Positions 43,201-53,549 are shown, numbered from the stretch's first letter. The stretch is 64,000 nucleotides of DNA from Pseudomonas viridiflava (GCF_900585905.1 NZ_UTVH01000034.1:310001-374000); one strand, 5' to 3'. Notes: a model not told the origin generated them from the letters alone. Translations and numbers: made by a program.

Positions 43201-43721
43201 ATGGGGAACAGGTCGATGAGGTTGCCACGCACCGTGAACTCGCCATGCTCGTAGACGGTGTCCACGTAGCGGTAGCCGCTGGCTTCCAGGCGCGTGCGCA
43301 TGGCCTCGATGTCCAGCGTCTGGCCGACGTCCAGCACCAGGCTGCTGCCGAGCAGAAACTTCGTCGGCGCCAGACGATGTAGGGCGGTGGTGATGGGCAC
43401 TACCAGAACGCCATGGTCCAGCTCGGGCAGCCGGTAGAGGCTGGCAATACGCTGGGAAATGATGTCCTGGTGGGGCGAAAACAGGTCGTAGGGCAGGGTT
43501 TCCCAATCAGGAAAGTGCAGTACGGGCAGCGCCGGTGCGAAGAACTTCAACTCCTGTTCGAGCCGCTCGGCACTCTGGCTGTCGGCGGTCAACAGCAGCG
43601 TGAAGCGCTTGGCGGCACTGGCCGCCTCGGCAATCGCCAGGCTCAGGGCGGCACCGGGCAGGTTACCCCAGTGTTGTTTGCCTGCAGCAGCAGGTAGAAG
43701 CGGTAGACGCAGAACGGGCAC
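40269..43721 (-). CDS. mfd: Transcription-repair coupling factor Mfd
   Basis: A 1150-residue Mfd with all modules: UvrB-like N-terminus (LTADSQSAERLEQELKFF), the RNA-polymerase-interaction domain beginning VVHIDHGVGRYLGL, a superfamily 2 translocase (Walker A GDVGFGKTEVAMRA, DEEH box VIIDEEHRFGV) and a C-terminal UvrA-binding autoinhibitory domain. It removes stalled RNA polymerase and recruits UvrA. The start is GTG at 43721, with GGAGC about 14 bases upstream. csiV follows in the same operon. Confidence 0.97.
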   Translation of the reverse strand: MPVLRLPLLPAAAGKQHWGNLPGAALSLAIAEAASAAKRFTLLLTADSQSAERLEQELKFFAPALPVLHFPDWETLPYDLFSPHQDIISQRIASLYRLPELDHGVLVVPITTALHRLAPTKFLLGSSLVLDVGQTLDIEAMRTRLEASGYRYVDTVYEHGEFTVRGNLIDLFPMGSKLPYRIDLFDDEIETLRTFDPENQRSIDKVESVRLLPAREFPLQKDEVTRFKARFRERFDVDFRRSPIFQDLSSGITPAGIEYYLPLFFEETSTLFDYLPQDTQVFSLPGIEQAAENFWNDVRNRYEERRVDPERPLLPPAELFLPVEECFARLKDWPRVVVSQQDVDAGGGRERFPAQLLPELAIEAKASQPLAALAKFIDEFDGRILFTAESAGRREVLLELLERLKLRPKTVDSWDDFVVGKDRLAITIAPLDDGLLIEQPAIALIAESPLFGQRVMQRRRREKRSDGGNNDAVIKNLTELREGAPVVHIDHGVGRYLGLATLEVENQVAEFLMLAYAEDAKLYVPVANLHLIARYTGSDDALAPLHRLGSETWQKAKRKAAEQVRDVAAELLDIYARRAAREGYAFADPKADYATFSAGFPFEETPDQQTTIEAVRADMLAPKPMDRLVCGDVGFGKTEVAMRAAFIAVHGGRQVAILVPTTLLAQQHYNSFRDRFADWPVTVEVMSRFKSAKEVNAAVANLAEGKIDIVIGTHKLLQDDVKIKNLGLVIIDEEHRFGVRQKEQLKALRSEVDILTLTATPIPRTLNMAVSGMRDLSIIATPPARRLSVRTFVMEQNKPTVKEALLRELLRGGQVYYLHNDVKTIEKCAADLAELVPEARIGIGHGQMRERDLEQVMSDFYHKRFNVLIASTIIETGIDVPSANTIIIERADKFGLAQLHQLRGRVGRSHHQAYAYLLTPPRKQITPDAEKRLEAIANTQDLGAGFVLATNDLEIRGAGELLGDGQSGQIQAVGFTLYMEMLERAVKSIRKGEQPNLDQPLGGGPEINLRVPALIPEAYLPDVHTRLILYKRIANAADEDSLKDLQVEMIDRFGLLPEPTKNLVRITLLKLQAEQLGIKKVDGGPQGGRIEFAAETPVDPLTLIKLIQSQPNRYKFEGATLFKFMVPMERAEERFNTIEALFERLTPKPV

Positions 43722-43950
43722 GGAAGATTGAGCTCCAAGCGTTGCGACAAAGCCGGCGATTGTACCGGGCGAATGTGGTGGCTGTCAGGTTCAGACTGCG
43801 TCAGCTCGCAGAAATGCCCGCCAGAGCTTTTCTGTTTTGCCCGGGAACAAAATGTAGTGAGGGCTGATCTGAGATCGGCGCATTGCCTATAAACAAGGGC
43901 GGCGGCATAATGTAGCCCCTTTTTTCAGCCCCTACATGTGGAAGGTTCCC

Positions 43951-45399
43951 GTGACTCAGAAGCCCGACCAGTGTCTTGGTGAATGGATCGATCGTGAAGC
44001 ACTCGCTGAGGCGATGATCCCGCTTATCGGTCAGCTCTACCGCAATAATAATGTGGTGAGTTCGATCTATGGCCGCAGCCTGATCAACCGTTCAGTGATC
44101 GCGATTCTCAAGGCTCACCGCTTTGCGCGTCACCGTCAGTCCGATGCCAGCGAGTTGTCTGTGCACGAGACTTTCCCTCTCGTGAAGGCGATGAGCGAGC
44201 TCAAGCTGGGAGCCGCTTCGGTGGATCTGGGCAAGCTGGCCGTCAAGTTCAAGACCGAGAGCAATGGTCGCAGCGCCGAGCAGTTCGTGCGTGAAGAACT
44301 CGCCGAGCTGGTCGGTCAGCAGAGCTCCACGCCGCGCAAGGGCACGGATGTGGTGCTGTACGGTTTCGGCCGTATCGGTCGTCTGCTGGCGCGTATCCTG
44401 ATTGAAAAGACCGGCGGTGGCGAAGGCCTGCGTCTGCGCGCAATCGTGGTCCGCAAGGGCGCCGAAAACGATCTGGTCAAGCGCGCCAGCCTGCTGCGTC
44501 GCGATTCGGTACACGGCTCGTTCGACGGCACCATCACCATTGATGAAGCCAACAGCACCATGACCGCCAACGGCAACCTGATCCAGATCATCTACGCGAA
44601 GAACCCGACCGAGGTGGACTACACCCAGTACGGTATCGAAAACGCATTGCTGGTGGACAACACCGGTGTGTGGCGTGACGCCGAAGGTCTGGGTCAGCAT
44701 CTGGCCTGCCCGGGCATTGATCGCGTTGTTCTGACCGCGCCTGGCAAGGGCAAGTTGAAGAACATTGTGCACGGCATCAACCACGACCAGATCACGGCCG
44801 AGGACAGAATTGTCTCGGCGGCTTCCTGCACCACCAACGCCATCGTGCCGGTGCTCAAGGCCGTCAATGACAAGTTCGGCATCGTCAACGGCCACGTTGA
44901 AACGGTTCACTCGTACACCAACGACCAGAACCTGATCGACAACTTCCACAAGGGCGACCGTCGTGGTCGCAGCGCCGCGTTGAACATGGTCATCACCGAA
45001 ACCGGCGCCGCTACGGCTGCAGCCAAGGCGCTGCCGGAACTGGCGGGCAAGCTCACCGGTAACGCCATTCGCGTACCGACGCCTAACGTGTCCATGGCGA
45101 TTCTCAACCTGAACCTTGAGAAGGCCACTACTCGCGAAGAGATGAACGAGTACCTGCGCTACATGGCGCTGCATTCGGACCTGCACAAGCAGATCGACTT
45201 CGTCAATTCCCAGGAAGTGGTGTCCACTGACTTCGTTGGCTCGCGCCATGCTGGTGTCGTCGACGCTGAAGCGACCATCGCCAACGATAATCGCGTTGTT
45301 CTGTACGTCTGGTACGACAACGAGTTCGGTTACAGCTGTCAGGTGGTGCGTGTGATGGAAGACATGGCGGGCGTCAACCCACCCGCGTTCCCTCGCTAA
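43951..45399 (+). CDS. Glyceraldehyde-3-phosphate dehydrogenase, N-terminally extended
   Basis: A 482-residue GAPDH, about 150 residues longer than classical enzymes. An extra N-terminal domain (1-130) precedes the Rossmann motif GFGRIGR (138-144). The catalytic cysteine is Cys293 in SAASCTTNAIVPV. It matches the second GAPDH of pseudomonads (PA3001 type), thought to serve gluconeogenesis. GTG at 43951 is chosen because GGAAGG lies ten bases upstream and homologues start at this point. It is divergent from mfd. Confidence 0.93.
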   Translation: MTQKPDQCLGEWIDREALAEAMIPLIGQLYRNNNVVSSIYGRSLINRSVIAILKAHRFARHRQSDASELSVHETFPLVKAMSELKLGAASVDLGKLAVKFKTESNGRSAEQFVREELAELVGQQSSTPRKGTDVVLYGFGRIGRLLARILIEKTGGGEGLRLRAIVVRKGAENDLVKRASLLRRDSVHGSFDGTITIDEANSTMTANGNLIQIIYAKNPTEVDYTQYGIENALLVDNTGVWRDAEGLGQHLACPGIDRVVLTAPGKGKLKNIVHGINHDQITAEDRIVSAASCTTNAIVPVLKAVNDKFGIVNGHVETVHSYTNDQNLIDNFHKGDRRGRSAALNMVITETGAATAAAKALPELAGKLTGNAIRVPTPNVSMAILNLNLEKATTREEMNEYLRYMALHSDLHKQIDFVNSQEVVSTDFVGSRHAGVVDAEATIANDNRVVLYVWYDNEFGYSCQVVRVMEDMAGVNPPAFPR

Positions 45400-45417
45400 G
45401 CTGCAGTAGCTGTAATA

Positions 45418-45456
45418 AAAACGCCCCGACCGGGTAACCGGTCGGGGCGTTTTTTA
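45418..45456. terminator. Bidirectional terminator
   Basis: AAAACGCCCCGACCGG pairs with CCGGTCGGGGCGTTTT around a GTAA loop, with a T-run on both strands. It separates the convergent GAPDH and MFS genes. Confidence 0.9.
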
Positions 45457-45521
45457 TGGCGTGCGCTGCGCCGGCCTAGTGGGACTGGCCTCTTGGGCCA
45501 GCCCCACACGCCTGGCTCGCG

Positions 45522-46817
45522 TCACTGACTGGCAGCGACAGCGCCAGGCGCTTCCAGCTTTTGCCCACCCTTGCGAAACAGCACCAGCGTCGCGATCAGG
45601 CCCAGCACGGCAGCGCCAGTCAGCCAGATGCCGGGTGCTGCCTTGTTGTCCAGCACGTGAATCAGGTAGGTACAGGCCGCCGGGGTGAAGCCGCCGAAGG
45701 TCGCAGTCGCCAGGCTGTAGGCCAGAGAGAAGCCGGTGGTTCTGACTTCCACTGGCATGATTTCGGTCAGGGCCACGACCATGGCGCCGTTATAGGAGCC
45801 ATACAGGAATGACAGCCACAGCTCGACCATCAGCAGATTGCCGAAACTGGGGTGCGCCACCAGCCAGTTCAGTGCTGGATAGGCGGTAGCAATGGCCAGC
45901 ACTGTAGCGCCGATCAGCAAGGGTCTGCGCCCGATGCGATCGGAAAACGCGCCCATTATCGGTAGCCAGATAAAGTTGGAGATGCCGACACACACCGTCA
46001 CGATCAGGCTGTCGAGATCTGACAGGTGCAGCTCGTTCTTGCCGAAGGTGGGTGTGTAGGCGGTGATCAGGTAAAACGTGACAGTGGTCATGACCACCAG
46101 GGCCATGCCGCCGATGACGAGGCCGAAGTTCTGGCCAATGGAGCGTACGACTTCACGCAGGGTAGGGCGATGGGTGCGTGCTTCGAATTCCGGCGATTCT
46201 TCCAGCGAACGGCGGATCACGAAAATCGCGGGTACGATCAGGCAGCCAATCAGGAACGGCACGCGCCAGCCCCATTCGCCCATCTGCTCCGGGCTTAGCC
46301 AGTGGTTCAGCCCCACGCCCAGCAAGCCTGCGAATACCACTGCAGCCTGCTGGCTTGCAGACTGCCAGCTAACGAAGAAACCCTTGCGGCCCGGAGTCGA
46401 GATTTCTGCCAGGTAAACCGACACACCCCCCAGCTCCACGCCCGCGGAGAAACCTTGCAGCAGCCGACCCAGCAGTACCAGCAGCGGCGCGGCGACGCCC
46501 AGCGTGGCGTAACCCGGTACGCAGGCAATCAGCACGGTACCGAGCGCCATCATTGCCAGGGTGATGATCAAGCCTTTGCGGCGACCGTGGCGGTCAATGT
46601 AGGCGCCCAGGAAGATGGCACCCAGCGGACGCATGAGAAAGCCTGCGCCGAAGGTGGCCAGTGACAGCATCAGCGAAGCGAAAGCGCTGTCAGCGGGGAA
46701 AAAGGTCTTGGCGATGGCAGTGGCATAAAAGCCATATACCATGAAGTCGAACATCTCGAGAAAGTTACCGCTGACAACGCGAAAGATCGCTTTGCCGTTG
46801 CTGGTTGTAGAGGCCAT
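45522..46817 (-). CDS. MFS metabolite:H+ symporter
   Basis: A 431-residue inner-membrane carrier with 12 hydrophobic segments. [13 protein letters not shown] after helix 2 and [13 protein letters not shown] belong to the metabolite:H+ symporter family that includes citrate (CitA), tricarballylate (TcuC) and shikimate carriers. The closest impression is a citrate-proton symporter, but the substrate is not proven by the sequence. The ATG at 46817 (MASTTSN) is preferred over an upstream polar extension. Confidence 0.88.
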   Translation of the reverse strand: MASTTSNGKAIFRVVSGNFLEMFDFMVYGFYATAIAKTFFPADSAFASLMLSLATFGAGFLMRPLGAIFLGAYIDRHGRRKGLIITLAMMALGTVLIACVPGYATLGVAAPLLVLLGRLLQGFSAGVELGGVSVYLAEISTPGRKGFFVSWQSASQQAAVVFAGLLGVGLNHWLSPEQMGEWGWRVPFLIGCLIVPAIFVIRRSLEESPEFEARTHRPTLREVVRSIGQNFGLVIGGMALVVMTTVTFYLITAYTPTFGKNELHLSDLDSLIVTVCVGISNFIWLPIMGAFSDRIGRRPLLIGATVLAIATAYPALNWLVAHPSFGNLLMVELWLSFLYGSYNGAMVVALTEIMPVEVRTTGFSLAYSLATATFGGFTPAACTYLIHVLDNKAAPGIWLTGAAVLGLIATLVLFRKGGQKLEAPGAVAASQ

Positions 46818-47245
46818 TTCAATTACTCGCTCAGGCTCATCGGCTTGAAATCCGTTGTCGTTATCGTCCGTCGTCACCACTGCGAAACGCGTCCGGCAGC
46901 TGATGCATTTGTAACAATATGTGTAAATCTAGTCTGGGACAACTGCCAGGGCGTTTTACCTGCGACCTTTTGTGCCTTGACATCGCCTGCGAATGGAAGA
47001 TCTGCGTCGCGTAAAATCTGCAGTTGCTGCACAATTGCGCGGCTTATCCCGCCTGAATTTTTTTGCCTGAGTGCCGATAAGGGCTTCATCAACAAGCGCT
47101 TGGGGTGGTTGCCAGGCACAGACAAAAGTGGCCTTCGACGCGACCAAGGGGTAATGTTCGCAGCCTGAGCGCAGCGTCAGACTGCGCCACGTGATTACGC
47201 CAGAGATGCCAGAGTGGCGCCTCGGCCAGTTCTAAAGGAGTACGC
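46818..47245. other. Gap between MFS carrier and sthA
   Basis: 428 bp without a convincing gene. It must hold the divergent promoters of the carrier and of sthA. I see no clear repeat or terminator; the only strong site is the AAAGGAG ribosome site before sthA. Confidence 0.4.
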
Positions 47246-48640
47246 ATGGCTGTCTACAACTACGACGTGGTGGTGCTGGGTTCCGGCCCCGCTGGGGAAG
47301 GCGCGGCAATGAACGCCGCGAAGGCGGGGCGCAAGGTTGCCATGGTTGACAGCCGTCGGCAGGTCGGCGGCAACTGCACGCACCTGGGCACCATCCCGTC
47401 CAAGGCATTGCGTCATTCGGTCAAGCAGATCATTCACTTCAACACCAACCCGATGTTCCGGGCAATTGGCGAGCCGCGCTGGTTTTCCTTCCCTGATGTG
47501 TTGAAGAACGCCGGTATGGTGATCTCCAAGCAGGTGGCCTCGCGTACCGGCTACTACGCGCGCAATCGTGTCGATGTGTTCTTCGGTACCGGCAGCTTTG
47601 CTGACGAAGGCAGCATCGATGTGGTCTGCGGCAATGGCGTGGTGGAAAAACTCGTCGCCAATCAGATCATCATCGCCACGGGCTCGCGGCCCTATCGCCC
47701 GGCAGATATCGACTTTTCCCACAAGCGCATCTACGACAGCGACACTATCCTCAGCCTTGGCCACACCCCGCGCAAACTCATCATCTACGGCGCAGGCGTG
47801 ATCGGTTGTGAATACGCCTCGATTTTCAGCGGCCTGGGCGTAATGGTCGAGCTGGTGGACAACCGCGACCAGTTGCTCAGTTTCCTTGACTCGGAAATTT
47901 CCCAGGCGTTGAGCTATCACTTCAGCAACAACAACGTGATGGTGCGTCACAACGAAGAGTACGAGCGGGTCGAAGGCCTGGATAACGGGGTTGTCCTGCA
48001 CCTCAAGTCCGGCAAGAAGATCAAGGCCGATGCCTTGCTCTGGTGTAATGGTCGCACCGGCAATACCGACAAGCTGGGCCTGGAGAACGTCGGCATCAAG
48101 GCCAACGGTCGTGGCCAGATTGAGGTCGATGAAACCTATCGCACCAGCGTGCCGAACATTTATGGCGCCGGAGATGTGATCGGCTGGCCAAGCCTGGCCA
48201 GTGCCGCTTATGACCAGGGGCGTTCAGCCGCCGGCAGCGTGGTGGATAACGGTAGCTGGCGTTACGTCAACGATGTGCCGACCGGGATTTACACCATCCC
48301 GGAAATCAGCTCCATCGGCAAAAACGAGCACGAGTTGACGCAGGCCAAAGTACCTTACGAAGTGGGCAAGGCGTTCTTCAAGGGCATGGCCCGCGCGCAG
48401 ATTTCCGGCGAACGGGTGGGCATGCTGAAGATCCTGTTCCATCGCGAAACCCTTGAGGTGCTGGGCGTGCATTGCTTCGGTGACCAGGCGTCGGAGATCG
48501 TGCACATTGGCCAGGCCATCATGAATCAGCCGGGTGAGGCCAACACCCTCAAGTACTTCGTCAACACCACTTTCAATTACCCAACCATGGCCGAAGCCTA
48601 TCGTGTGGCTGCCTACGATGGTCTGAACAGGCTTTTTTGA
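47246..48640 (+). CDS. sthA: Soluble pyridine nucleotide transhydrogenase
   Basis: A 464-residue flavoprotein of the disulfide-reductase fold: the FAD loop GSGPAGEGA near the start and NAD(P) loop [10 protein letters not shown] in the middle. Only one cysteine of the redox motif remains (Cys44 in GGNCTHLGT, with Thr49 in place of the second), which is diagnostic of SthA. It moves hydride between NADPH and NAD+ in the cytosol. AAAGGAGTACGC gives a strong ribosome site. Confidence 0.96.
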   Translation: MAVYNYDVVVLGSGPAGEGAAMNAAKAGRKVAMVDSRRQVGGNCTHLGTIPSKALRHSVKQIIHFNTNPMFRAIGEPRWFSFPDVLKNAGMVISKQVASRTGYYARNRVDVFFGTGSFADEGSIDVVCGNGVVEKLVANQIIIATGSRPYRPADIDFSHKRIYDSDTILSLGHTPRKLIIYGAGVIGCEYASIFSGLGVMVELVDNRDQLLSFLDSEISQALSYHFSNNNVMVRHNEEYERVEGLDNGVVLHLKSGKKIKADALLWCNGRTGNTDKLGLENVGIKANGRGQIEVDETYRTSVPNIYGAGDVIGWPSLASAAYDQGRSAAGSVVDNGSWRYVNDVPTGIYTIPEISSIGKNEHELTQAKVPYEVGKAFFKGMARAQISGERVGMLKILFHRETLEVLGVHCFGDQASEIVHIGQAIMNQPGEANTLKYFVNTTFNYPTMAEAYRVAAYDGLNRLF

Positions 48641-48646
48641 GCGACT

Positions 48647-48671
48647 CCGGCCGGTGGCCTGAGCCGGCCGG
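48647..48671. terminator. GC hairpin between sthA and GDPD gene
   Basis: Two CCGGCCGG copies (48647-48654 and 48664-48671) can pair. No T-run follows on either strand, so termination would be inefficient or Rho-assisted. Confidence 0.4.
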
Positions 48672-48682
48672 GGAGACCGATT

Positions 48683-49405
48683 TCAGCGATTCCCGAGGGT
48701 GGCGCTGGCCAAACCGGGAAAGTCTGTAATCAGGCTGTCGACGCCAAAGTCGGCGAGCCTGCGCATCAAGGCCGGCTCGTTGACCGTCCACACGGACACA
48801 TGCAACCCCTGGCGCTGGGCTTTCTGCTGGCGCTCGGGGGTGCACAGCGTCCAGTTCAGTGCGAGATACTGGCAGCCGTAACTCTGCGCAACTTTCAGCG
48901 GGTCAAGCCAGGCATATTCGGCGACCAGACCGCGGGAAATATCCGGGGTCAATTCAAGTGCCGCGCGCAACACTTCCCGAGAACTGGAGGTGATCGTGAC
49001 CTTGTCGAGCAGGCCATGACGCTGCGCCATTTCCCGAATGGCCAGAACCGTCGAAGCTGCCCGTGTGCGCGACGCGCTTTTCACTTCCAGTTGCCAGTGC
49101 TCAAAGTCGCACTGTTCGAACAGTGTTTCAAGGCGCGGAATCGGGCAGGGGGTGATCCAGCCAGGCCCACCCTTGCGCGCATCGTAGGTGACCAGATCGC
49201 TGGCAGCATGCTCGATGACCTTGCCACGTCGGTCGGTGGTGCGTTTCAGGGTCGGATCATGGATCACCATCAGCTCCCCGTCCCGAGACAAGTGCAGGTC
49301 CAGTTCACAGCGGCGCACGCCATGCTTGAGGCATTCCTGAAAACTTGCCAGGGTGTTTTCCGGTGCTTCGCCTTTGGCGCCGCGATGGCCGTAGATAAGG
49401 GTCAC
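48683..49405 (-). CDS. Cytosolic glycerophosphodiester phosphodiesterase
   Basis: A 240-residue GDPD without signal peptide (UgpQ type). LIYGHRGAKGEAPENTLASF and CELDLHLSRDGELMVIHDPT hold the catalytic His, Glu and Asp residues. It hydrolyses glycerophosphodiesters in the cytoplasm, complementing the periplasmic enzyme at 18.5 kb. The start is GTG at 49405 with AAGGAG eight bases upstream; the longer frame adds an unrelated basic leader. Confidence 0.92.
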   Translation of the reverse strand: MTLIYGHRGAKGEAPENTLASFQECLKHGVRRCELDLHLSRDGELMVIHDPTLKRTTDRRGKVIEHAASDLVTYDARKGGPGWITPCPIPRLETLFEQCDFEHWQLEVKSASRTRAASTVLAIREMAQRHGLLDKVTITSSSREVLRAALELTPDISRGLVAEYAWLDPLKVAQSYGCQYLALNWTLCTPERQQKAQRQGLHVSVWTVNEPALMRRLADFGVDSLITDFPGLASATLGNR

Positions 49406-49469
49406 TTTTACTCCTTGTGGCCGTTTAGGCGCTGGTCGTCTGGACGTTGCAATGTCAGGTAACAAAAGC

Positions 49470-50075
49470 TCAGGTTCTAGACCTGGCGGCGAGTTCGGCG
49501 TCGGTAGCCTGCTCCAGCGCCTGACGCCGCAGCGCGGCTTGTCGTTGCAGGATGTAACGGGCCAGCAACTGGCGCTGCGAGTCCGGCATGTCGACGAACT
49601 CGGTCACGATTTCGAAGCGGCCGTCGTTCAGCGTTCTGCATTGGGCAACCCGGGCATGCAGCATCAGCGCTGAAGCCTGAGGCATGAGCACCATCTTGAT
49701 CGACAAATGCGCATTCGCTGTGAACGGCTCGGCGCTGTTGAACTGCAAGCCGCCTTCGGAAATCACCACCGGCTGCGGCGCGCCGAGTTTGCCCAGTGCG
49801 GTTTGCGCCACCACCTGGCCGAGCAGGTCGATGCGCTTGCTCAGCGACTGCAACAGGCTGCTCAGCACCCGGTCGCGCTCGTCCAGCTGGCGCAGCAGAT
49901 GTTGCGATTCGAACTCGTTGATGTGCAACTCGCTGAGCAGGTCGAACAGCGCAGATGTCTCTTGCATGGCCCGGTGGCCAGTGGGGTCGCTGCTGGACAG
50001 CAGGTTAATTTCCAGTGCGACGCTGTCCTCGATACGGTAGTATTCGCGGCGTTGTTCTTCGTCTGATGTCGTCAT
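49470..50075 (-). CDS. PilZ-like protein with helical N-terminus
   Basis: A 201-residue protein. The N-terminal REYYRIEDSVALEINLLSS resembles the RxxxR start of PilZ domains, and a helical segment (about 40-90) separates it from a beta-rich part with VVISEGGLQFNSAEPF, which corresponds to the (D/N)xSxxG region in degenerate form. It probably belongs to the PilZ superfamily, but one c-di-GMP motif is not canonical (ISEGG), so binding is uncertain. It sits between sthA/GDPD and lolC as in P. aeruginosa. Confidence 0.75.
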   Translation of the reverse strand: MTTSDEEQRREYYRIEDSVALEINLLSSSDPTGHRAMQETSALFDLLSELHINEFESQHLLRQLDERDRVLSSLLQSLSKRIDLLGQVVAQTALGKLGAPQPVVISEGGLQFNSAEPFTANAHLSIKMVLMPQASALMLHARVAQCRTLNDGRFEIVTEFVDMPDSQRQLLARYILQRQAALRRQALEQATDAELAARSRT

Positions 50076-50177
50076 GGCAAACCCATGTTAGCAGCGGTTG
50101 TTTGAATGCTTCGAGTGTAAAGCTGCATGCCAAGGCCCGCCACAAGGACGTTCCCTTTCCTCCGAACAAGCCCCTAA

Positions 50178-51428
50178 ATGTTCAGACCTCTTTTTGTTTT
50201 CATCGGCACGCGTTATACCCGCGCAAAACGCCGTAACCATTTTGTCTCATTCATTTCGCTGACCTCCATGATCGGTCTCGCCCTCGGTGTAGTGGTGATG
50301 ATAGTCGTGTTATCAGTGATGAATGGGTTCGACCATGAAATGCGGACTCGCGTTCTGGGCATGGTGCCCCACGCCACTATTGAGTCGGGTGAGCCGATCA
50401 GTGGCTGGCAGGGTCTGGCCGACAAGGTCAGGCAAAACCCCCAGGTGCTGGCCGTGGCACCGTTTACCCAGATGCAGGGGCTGCTGACCAATAACGGCAG
50501 CGTGCAGAAGATCCTGCTCAACGGCATCGACCCGGCGCAGGAGCGCAACGTGTCGATCATCGACAGGTTCATGAAGCAGGGCAAGCTGGATGATCTGACG
50601 TCCGGCGCCTTCGGTATCGTGCTGGGCGACAAGGCTGCCACCAAGCTGGGTGTCGGTGTCGGCGACAAGGTGACCTTCGTGGCCCCTGAAGTGACGGTCA
50701 CTCCTGCCGGGATGTTTCCGCGCATGAAACGCTTCACCGTGGCAGGGATTTTCCATGTGGGCGCTGGCGAACTCGACGGCTATCTGGGCCTGACCAATCT
50801 CGATGACCTGGGCCGCCTGCACCGCTGGAAGCCTGATCAGGTGCAGGGCTTGCGGCTCAAGTTCGATGACCTGTTTCAGGCGCCGCGCATCTCTTATCAA
50901 ATTGCCCAGCAGCTGGGCGAGCATAATTACTTTTCTCGAGACTGGACGCGCACCCACGGCAACCTTTATCAGGCCATCCGCATGGAGAAAGCCATGATCG
51001 GCCTGTTGTTACTGCTGATCGTTGCGGTGGCAGCCTTCAATATCATTTCCACCCTGGTCATGGTGGTGAACGACAAGAAGGGCGACATCGCGATCCTGCG
51101 TACCCTGGGCTCGACGCCGGGGCAGATCATGGCCATTTTCATGGTCCAGGGCACCGTGATCGGCGTGGTCGGTACGTTCATTGGCGCGGTGGTCGGGATG
51201 ATTGCGGCGCTGAACGTCAGCGCGGCGATTTCCGCTCTCGAAGGCCTGATTGGCCACAAGTTTCTCAATGCCGACGTGTACTTCATCGACTACCTGCCGT
51301 CGCAGCTGATGGCTGAAGACGTGTTCATGGTCTGCGGCGCGGCATTGATCCTGAGTTTTCTCGCCACCCTGTATCCGGCCTGGCGCGCAGCGCGCACGCA
51401 GCCGGCGGAGGCGTTACGTTATGAGTGA
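50178..51428 (+). CDS. lolC: Lipoprotein exporter permease LolC
   Basis: A 416-residue MacB/FtsX-type permease: an N-terminal membrane helix ([18 protein letters not shown]), a large periplasmic domain and three C-terminal helices. With LolD and LolE it extracts outer-membrane lipoproteins from the inner membrane and passes them to LolA. Its stop overlaps the lolD start by 8 bp. The start has no strong ribosome site. Confidence 0.94.
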   Translation: MFRPLFVFIGTRYTRAKRRNHFVSFISLTSMIGLALGVVVMIVVLSVMNGFDHEMRTRVLGMVPHATIESGEPISGWQGLADKVRQNPQVLAVAPFTQMQGLLTNNGSVQKILLNGIDPAQERNVSIIDRFMKQGKLDDLTSGAFGIVLGDKAATKLGVGVGDKVTFVAPEVTVTPAGMFPRMKRFTVAGIFHVGAGELDGYLGLTNLDDLGRLHRWKPDQVQGLRLKFDDLFQAPRISYQIAQQLGEHNYFSRDWTRTHGNLYQAIRMEKAMIGLLLLLIVAVAAFNIISTLVMVVNDKKGDIAILRTLGSTPGQIMAIFMVQGTVIGVVGTFIGAVVGMIAALNVSAAISALEGLIGHKFLNADVYFIDYLPSQLMAEDVFMVCGAALILSFLATLYPAWRAARTQPAEALRYE

Positions 51429-52119
51429 GTCGGGCATGAGTGATAAAGCAGTCTTGAGTTGTCGCAACCTGGGCAAGTCCTACGAGGAAGGCCCGGAGTC
51501 AGTGGTGGTGCTGTCGGGGCTGCAACTGGAACTGTTTCCAGGTGAGCGCGTGGCGATTGTCGGCAGCTCGGGTTCCGGCAAGAGCACGCTGCTCAACCTG
51601 CTGGGCGGTCTCGATACGCCGTCCGAGGGCAGTGTCTGGCTGGCCGGTGAGGAACTCTCCGCGCTGGGGGAAAAAGCGCGGGGCATGCTGCGTAATCGCG
51701 CGCTGGGTTTTGTCTATCAATTTCACCACCTGCTGCCCGAGTTCACCGCGCTGGAGAACGTCTGCATGCCGCTGCTGATTGGCAAGACGGCCATCCCGCA
51801 AGCCCGCAAGCTTGCCGCGGCGCTGCTGGAACGCGTTGGGCTGGGCCACCGTCTGGCGCACAAGCCATCGGAACTGTCCGGGGGTGAACGCCAGCGCGTG
51901 GCCATTGCCCGGGCGCTGGTCAACCAGCCGGGGCTGGTGATGCTCGATGAGCCGACCGGCAACCTCGATCACCACACCGCGCAAGGCATTCAGGACCTGA
52001 TGCTGGAGCTGAGCACATCCTCGCGCACGGCCTTTCTCGTTGTCACCCACGACCTGAATCTGGCGCAGCAGATGGATCGAGTGCTGCGTCTGGAAGGTGG
52101 GCGCCTGGTCGCAGGCTGA
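51421..52119 (+). CDS. lolD: Lipoprotein exporter ATPase LolD
   Basis: A 232-residue ABC ATPase: Walker [10 protein letters not shown], signature [15 protein letters not shown], Walker [16 protein letters not shown]. It overlaps lolC by 8 bp and drives the LolCDE complex. A second ATG at 51436 (MSDKAVLS) is possible. Confidence 0.95.
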   Translation: MSESGMSDKAVLSCRNLGKSYEEGPESVVVLSGLQLELFPGERVAIVGSSGSGKSTLLNLLGGLDTPSEGSVWLAGEELSALGEKARGMLRNRALGFVYQFHHLLPEFTALENVCMPLLIGKTAIPQARKLAAALLERVGLGHRLAHKPSELSGGERQRVAIARALVNQPGLVMLDEPTGNLDHHTAQGIQDLMLELSTSSRTAFLVVTHDLNLAQQMDRVLRLEGGRLVAG

Positions 52120-52193
52120 TGCAGTCCACCCGGTGCCGCTGATCGCGCCGGGTGGTCATTTTTAGCGGTATTTTTTCCCACGGTGCTATGCGA

Positions 52194-53438
52194 ATGTTCA
52201 GACCGTTATCAATCTTCATTGGCACGCGCTATACCCGCGCCAAGCGCCGCAATCATTTTATTTCGTTCATTTCCATGACCTCGATGATCGGCCTCGCCCT
52301 GGGTGTGCTGGCGATGATCGTGGTGCTGTCGGTGATGAATGGCTTTCAGCGGGAAATGAGTTCGCGCATTCTCGGCATGGTGCCCCACGCAGTGATCGCC
52401 GGTGTACAGCCGCTTGACGACTGGAAACCGGTCGCCGCCGCCGCGCTGAAAAATCCGGAAGTGGTCGCCGCCGTACCCTTTACCGAAATGGACGGCATGC
52501 TGTCTTACAAAGGCGCCATGCAGCCGATCCAGATCAGCGGTATCGATCCGGCGCGGGAGCATGAGGTCTCCATCGTTGCCAGTCACATCGTTCAGGGCAA
52601 GCTTGCCGACCTCAGGCCCGGCGAGTTCGGCGTTGTCCTGGGCGAGCTGAGTGCGCGTCGCTTTCGTCTTAATGTCGGCGACAAACTGACATTGATCGTG
52701 CCGGAAGTCAGCAGTGCGCCTGGCGGCATCACCCCCCGCCTGCAACGCCTCACTGTGGTGGGCATCTTCAAGGTGGGTGCCGAGCTGGACGGCTCCATGG
52801 GCCTGGTCAACGTGGCTGATGCTGCCGAGATCAAACGCTGGCAGCCCAATCAGGTACAGGGCGTGCGTCTTGCGTTGAAGGACCTGTATACAGCGCCACA
52901 AGTGTCCACTGCAATTGCCAGCGGCCTGGGCGCCGATTATCGCGCTGATGACTGGACGCACACCCAGGGCAGCCTGTTCAGCGCCATGAAAATGGAAAAG
53001 ACCATGATCGGCCTGCTGTTGCTGATGATCGTCGCGGTGGCGGCCTTCAACATCATTGCTACGCTGATCATGGTGGTCAACGACAAGGGCGCTGACATCG
53101 CCATCCTGCGCACCATCGGCGCCACACCGCGGCAGATCATGACGATTTTCATGGTGCAGGGCACCGTTATCGGTATTGTCGGCACGCTGATTGGCGGCGT
53201 GCTCGGCGTACTGGCAGCCATCAATGTCAGCAGTCTGGTGGGCTGGGTCGAGCGGGTCAGCGGCCAGCACATCTTTACGTCCGACGTGTATTTCATCAGC
53301 AATCTGCCCTCTGAGTTGCAGCTTGGGGATGTGGTGCTGATCTGCAGTGCAGGCTTTATTCTCAGCTTCCTCGCCACGCTGTACCCGGCCTGGCGCGCCG
53401 CGCAGATACAGCCGGCGCATGCGCTGCGCTATGAGTGA
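52194..53438 (+). CDS. lolE: Lipoprotein exporter permease LolE
   Basis: A 414-residue permease, clearly a paralogue of LolC: both start MFRPL and share [15 protein letters not shown] and the [16 protein letters not shown] helix region. It has four membrane helices and a periplasmic domain. The start at 52194 was chosen by matching LolC; ATG at 52188 is nearly as likely. It follows lolD by 74 bp and ends the operon. Confidence 0.94.
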   Translation: MFRPLSIFIGTRYTRAKRRNHFISFISMTSMIGLALGVLAMIVVLSVMNGFQREMSSRILGMVPHAVIAGVQPLDDWKPVAAAALKNPEVVAAVPFTEMDGMLSYKGAMQPIQISGIDPAREHEVSIVASHIVQGKLADLRPGEFGVVLGELSARRFRLNVGDKLTLIVPEVSSAPGGITPRLQRLTVVGIFKVGAELDGSMGLVNVADAAEIKRWQPNQVQGVRLALKDLYTAPQVSTAIASGLGADYRADDWTHTQGSLFSAMKMEKTMIGLLLLMIVAVAAFNIIATLIMVVNDKGADIAILRTIGATPRQIMTIFMVQGTVIGIVGTLIGGVLGVLAAINVSSLVGWVERVSGQHIFTSDVYFISNLPSELQLGDVVLICSAGFILSFLATLYPAWRAAQIQPAHALRYE

Positions 53439-53549
53439 GTCTGGGTGCGGGGCAGGGGGGGTGTGAGAAGGCTGAAACATGACCCAGCGTCGGCTCAGCC
53501 TGTGGACCGCATCACTGTCCGTCTGACCTTTTATCACCTGGAGATTGCC

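Noticed and set aside
40083..43382. A 1099-residue open frame antisense to mfd
   Set aside because: It mirrors the codon pattern of mfd in a GC-rich genome, its protein has no recognisable domain, and mfd is certain on the other strand.
44092..45249. A 385-residue open frame antisense to the GAPDH gene
   Set aside because: The GAPDH frame has its Rossmann motif and catalytic cysteine; the antisense frame has no motif.
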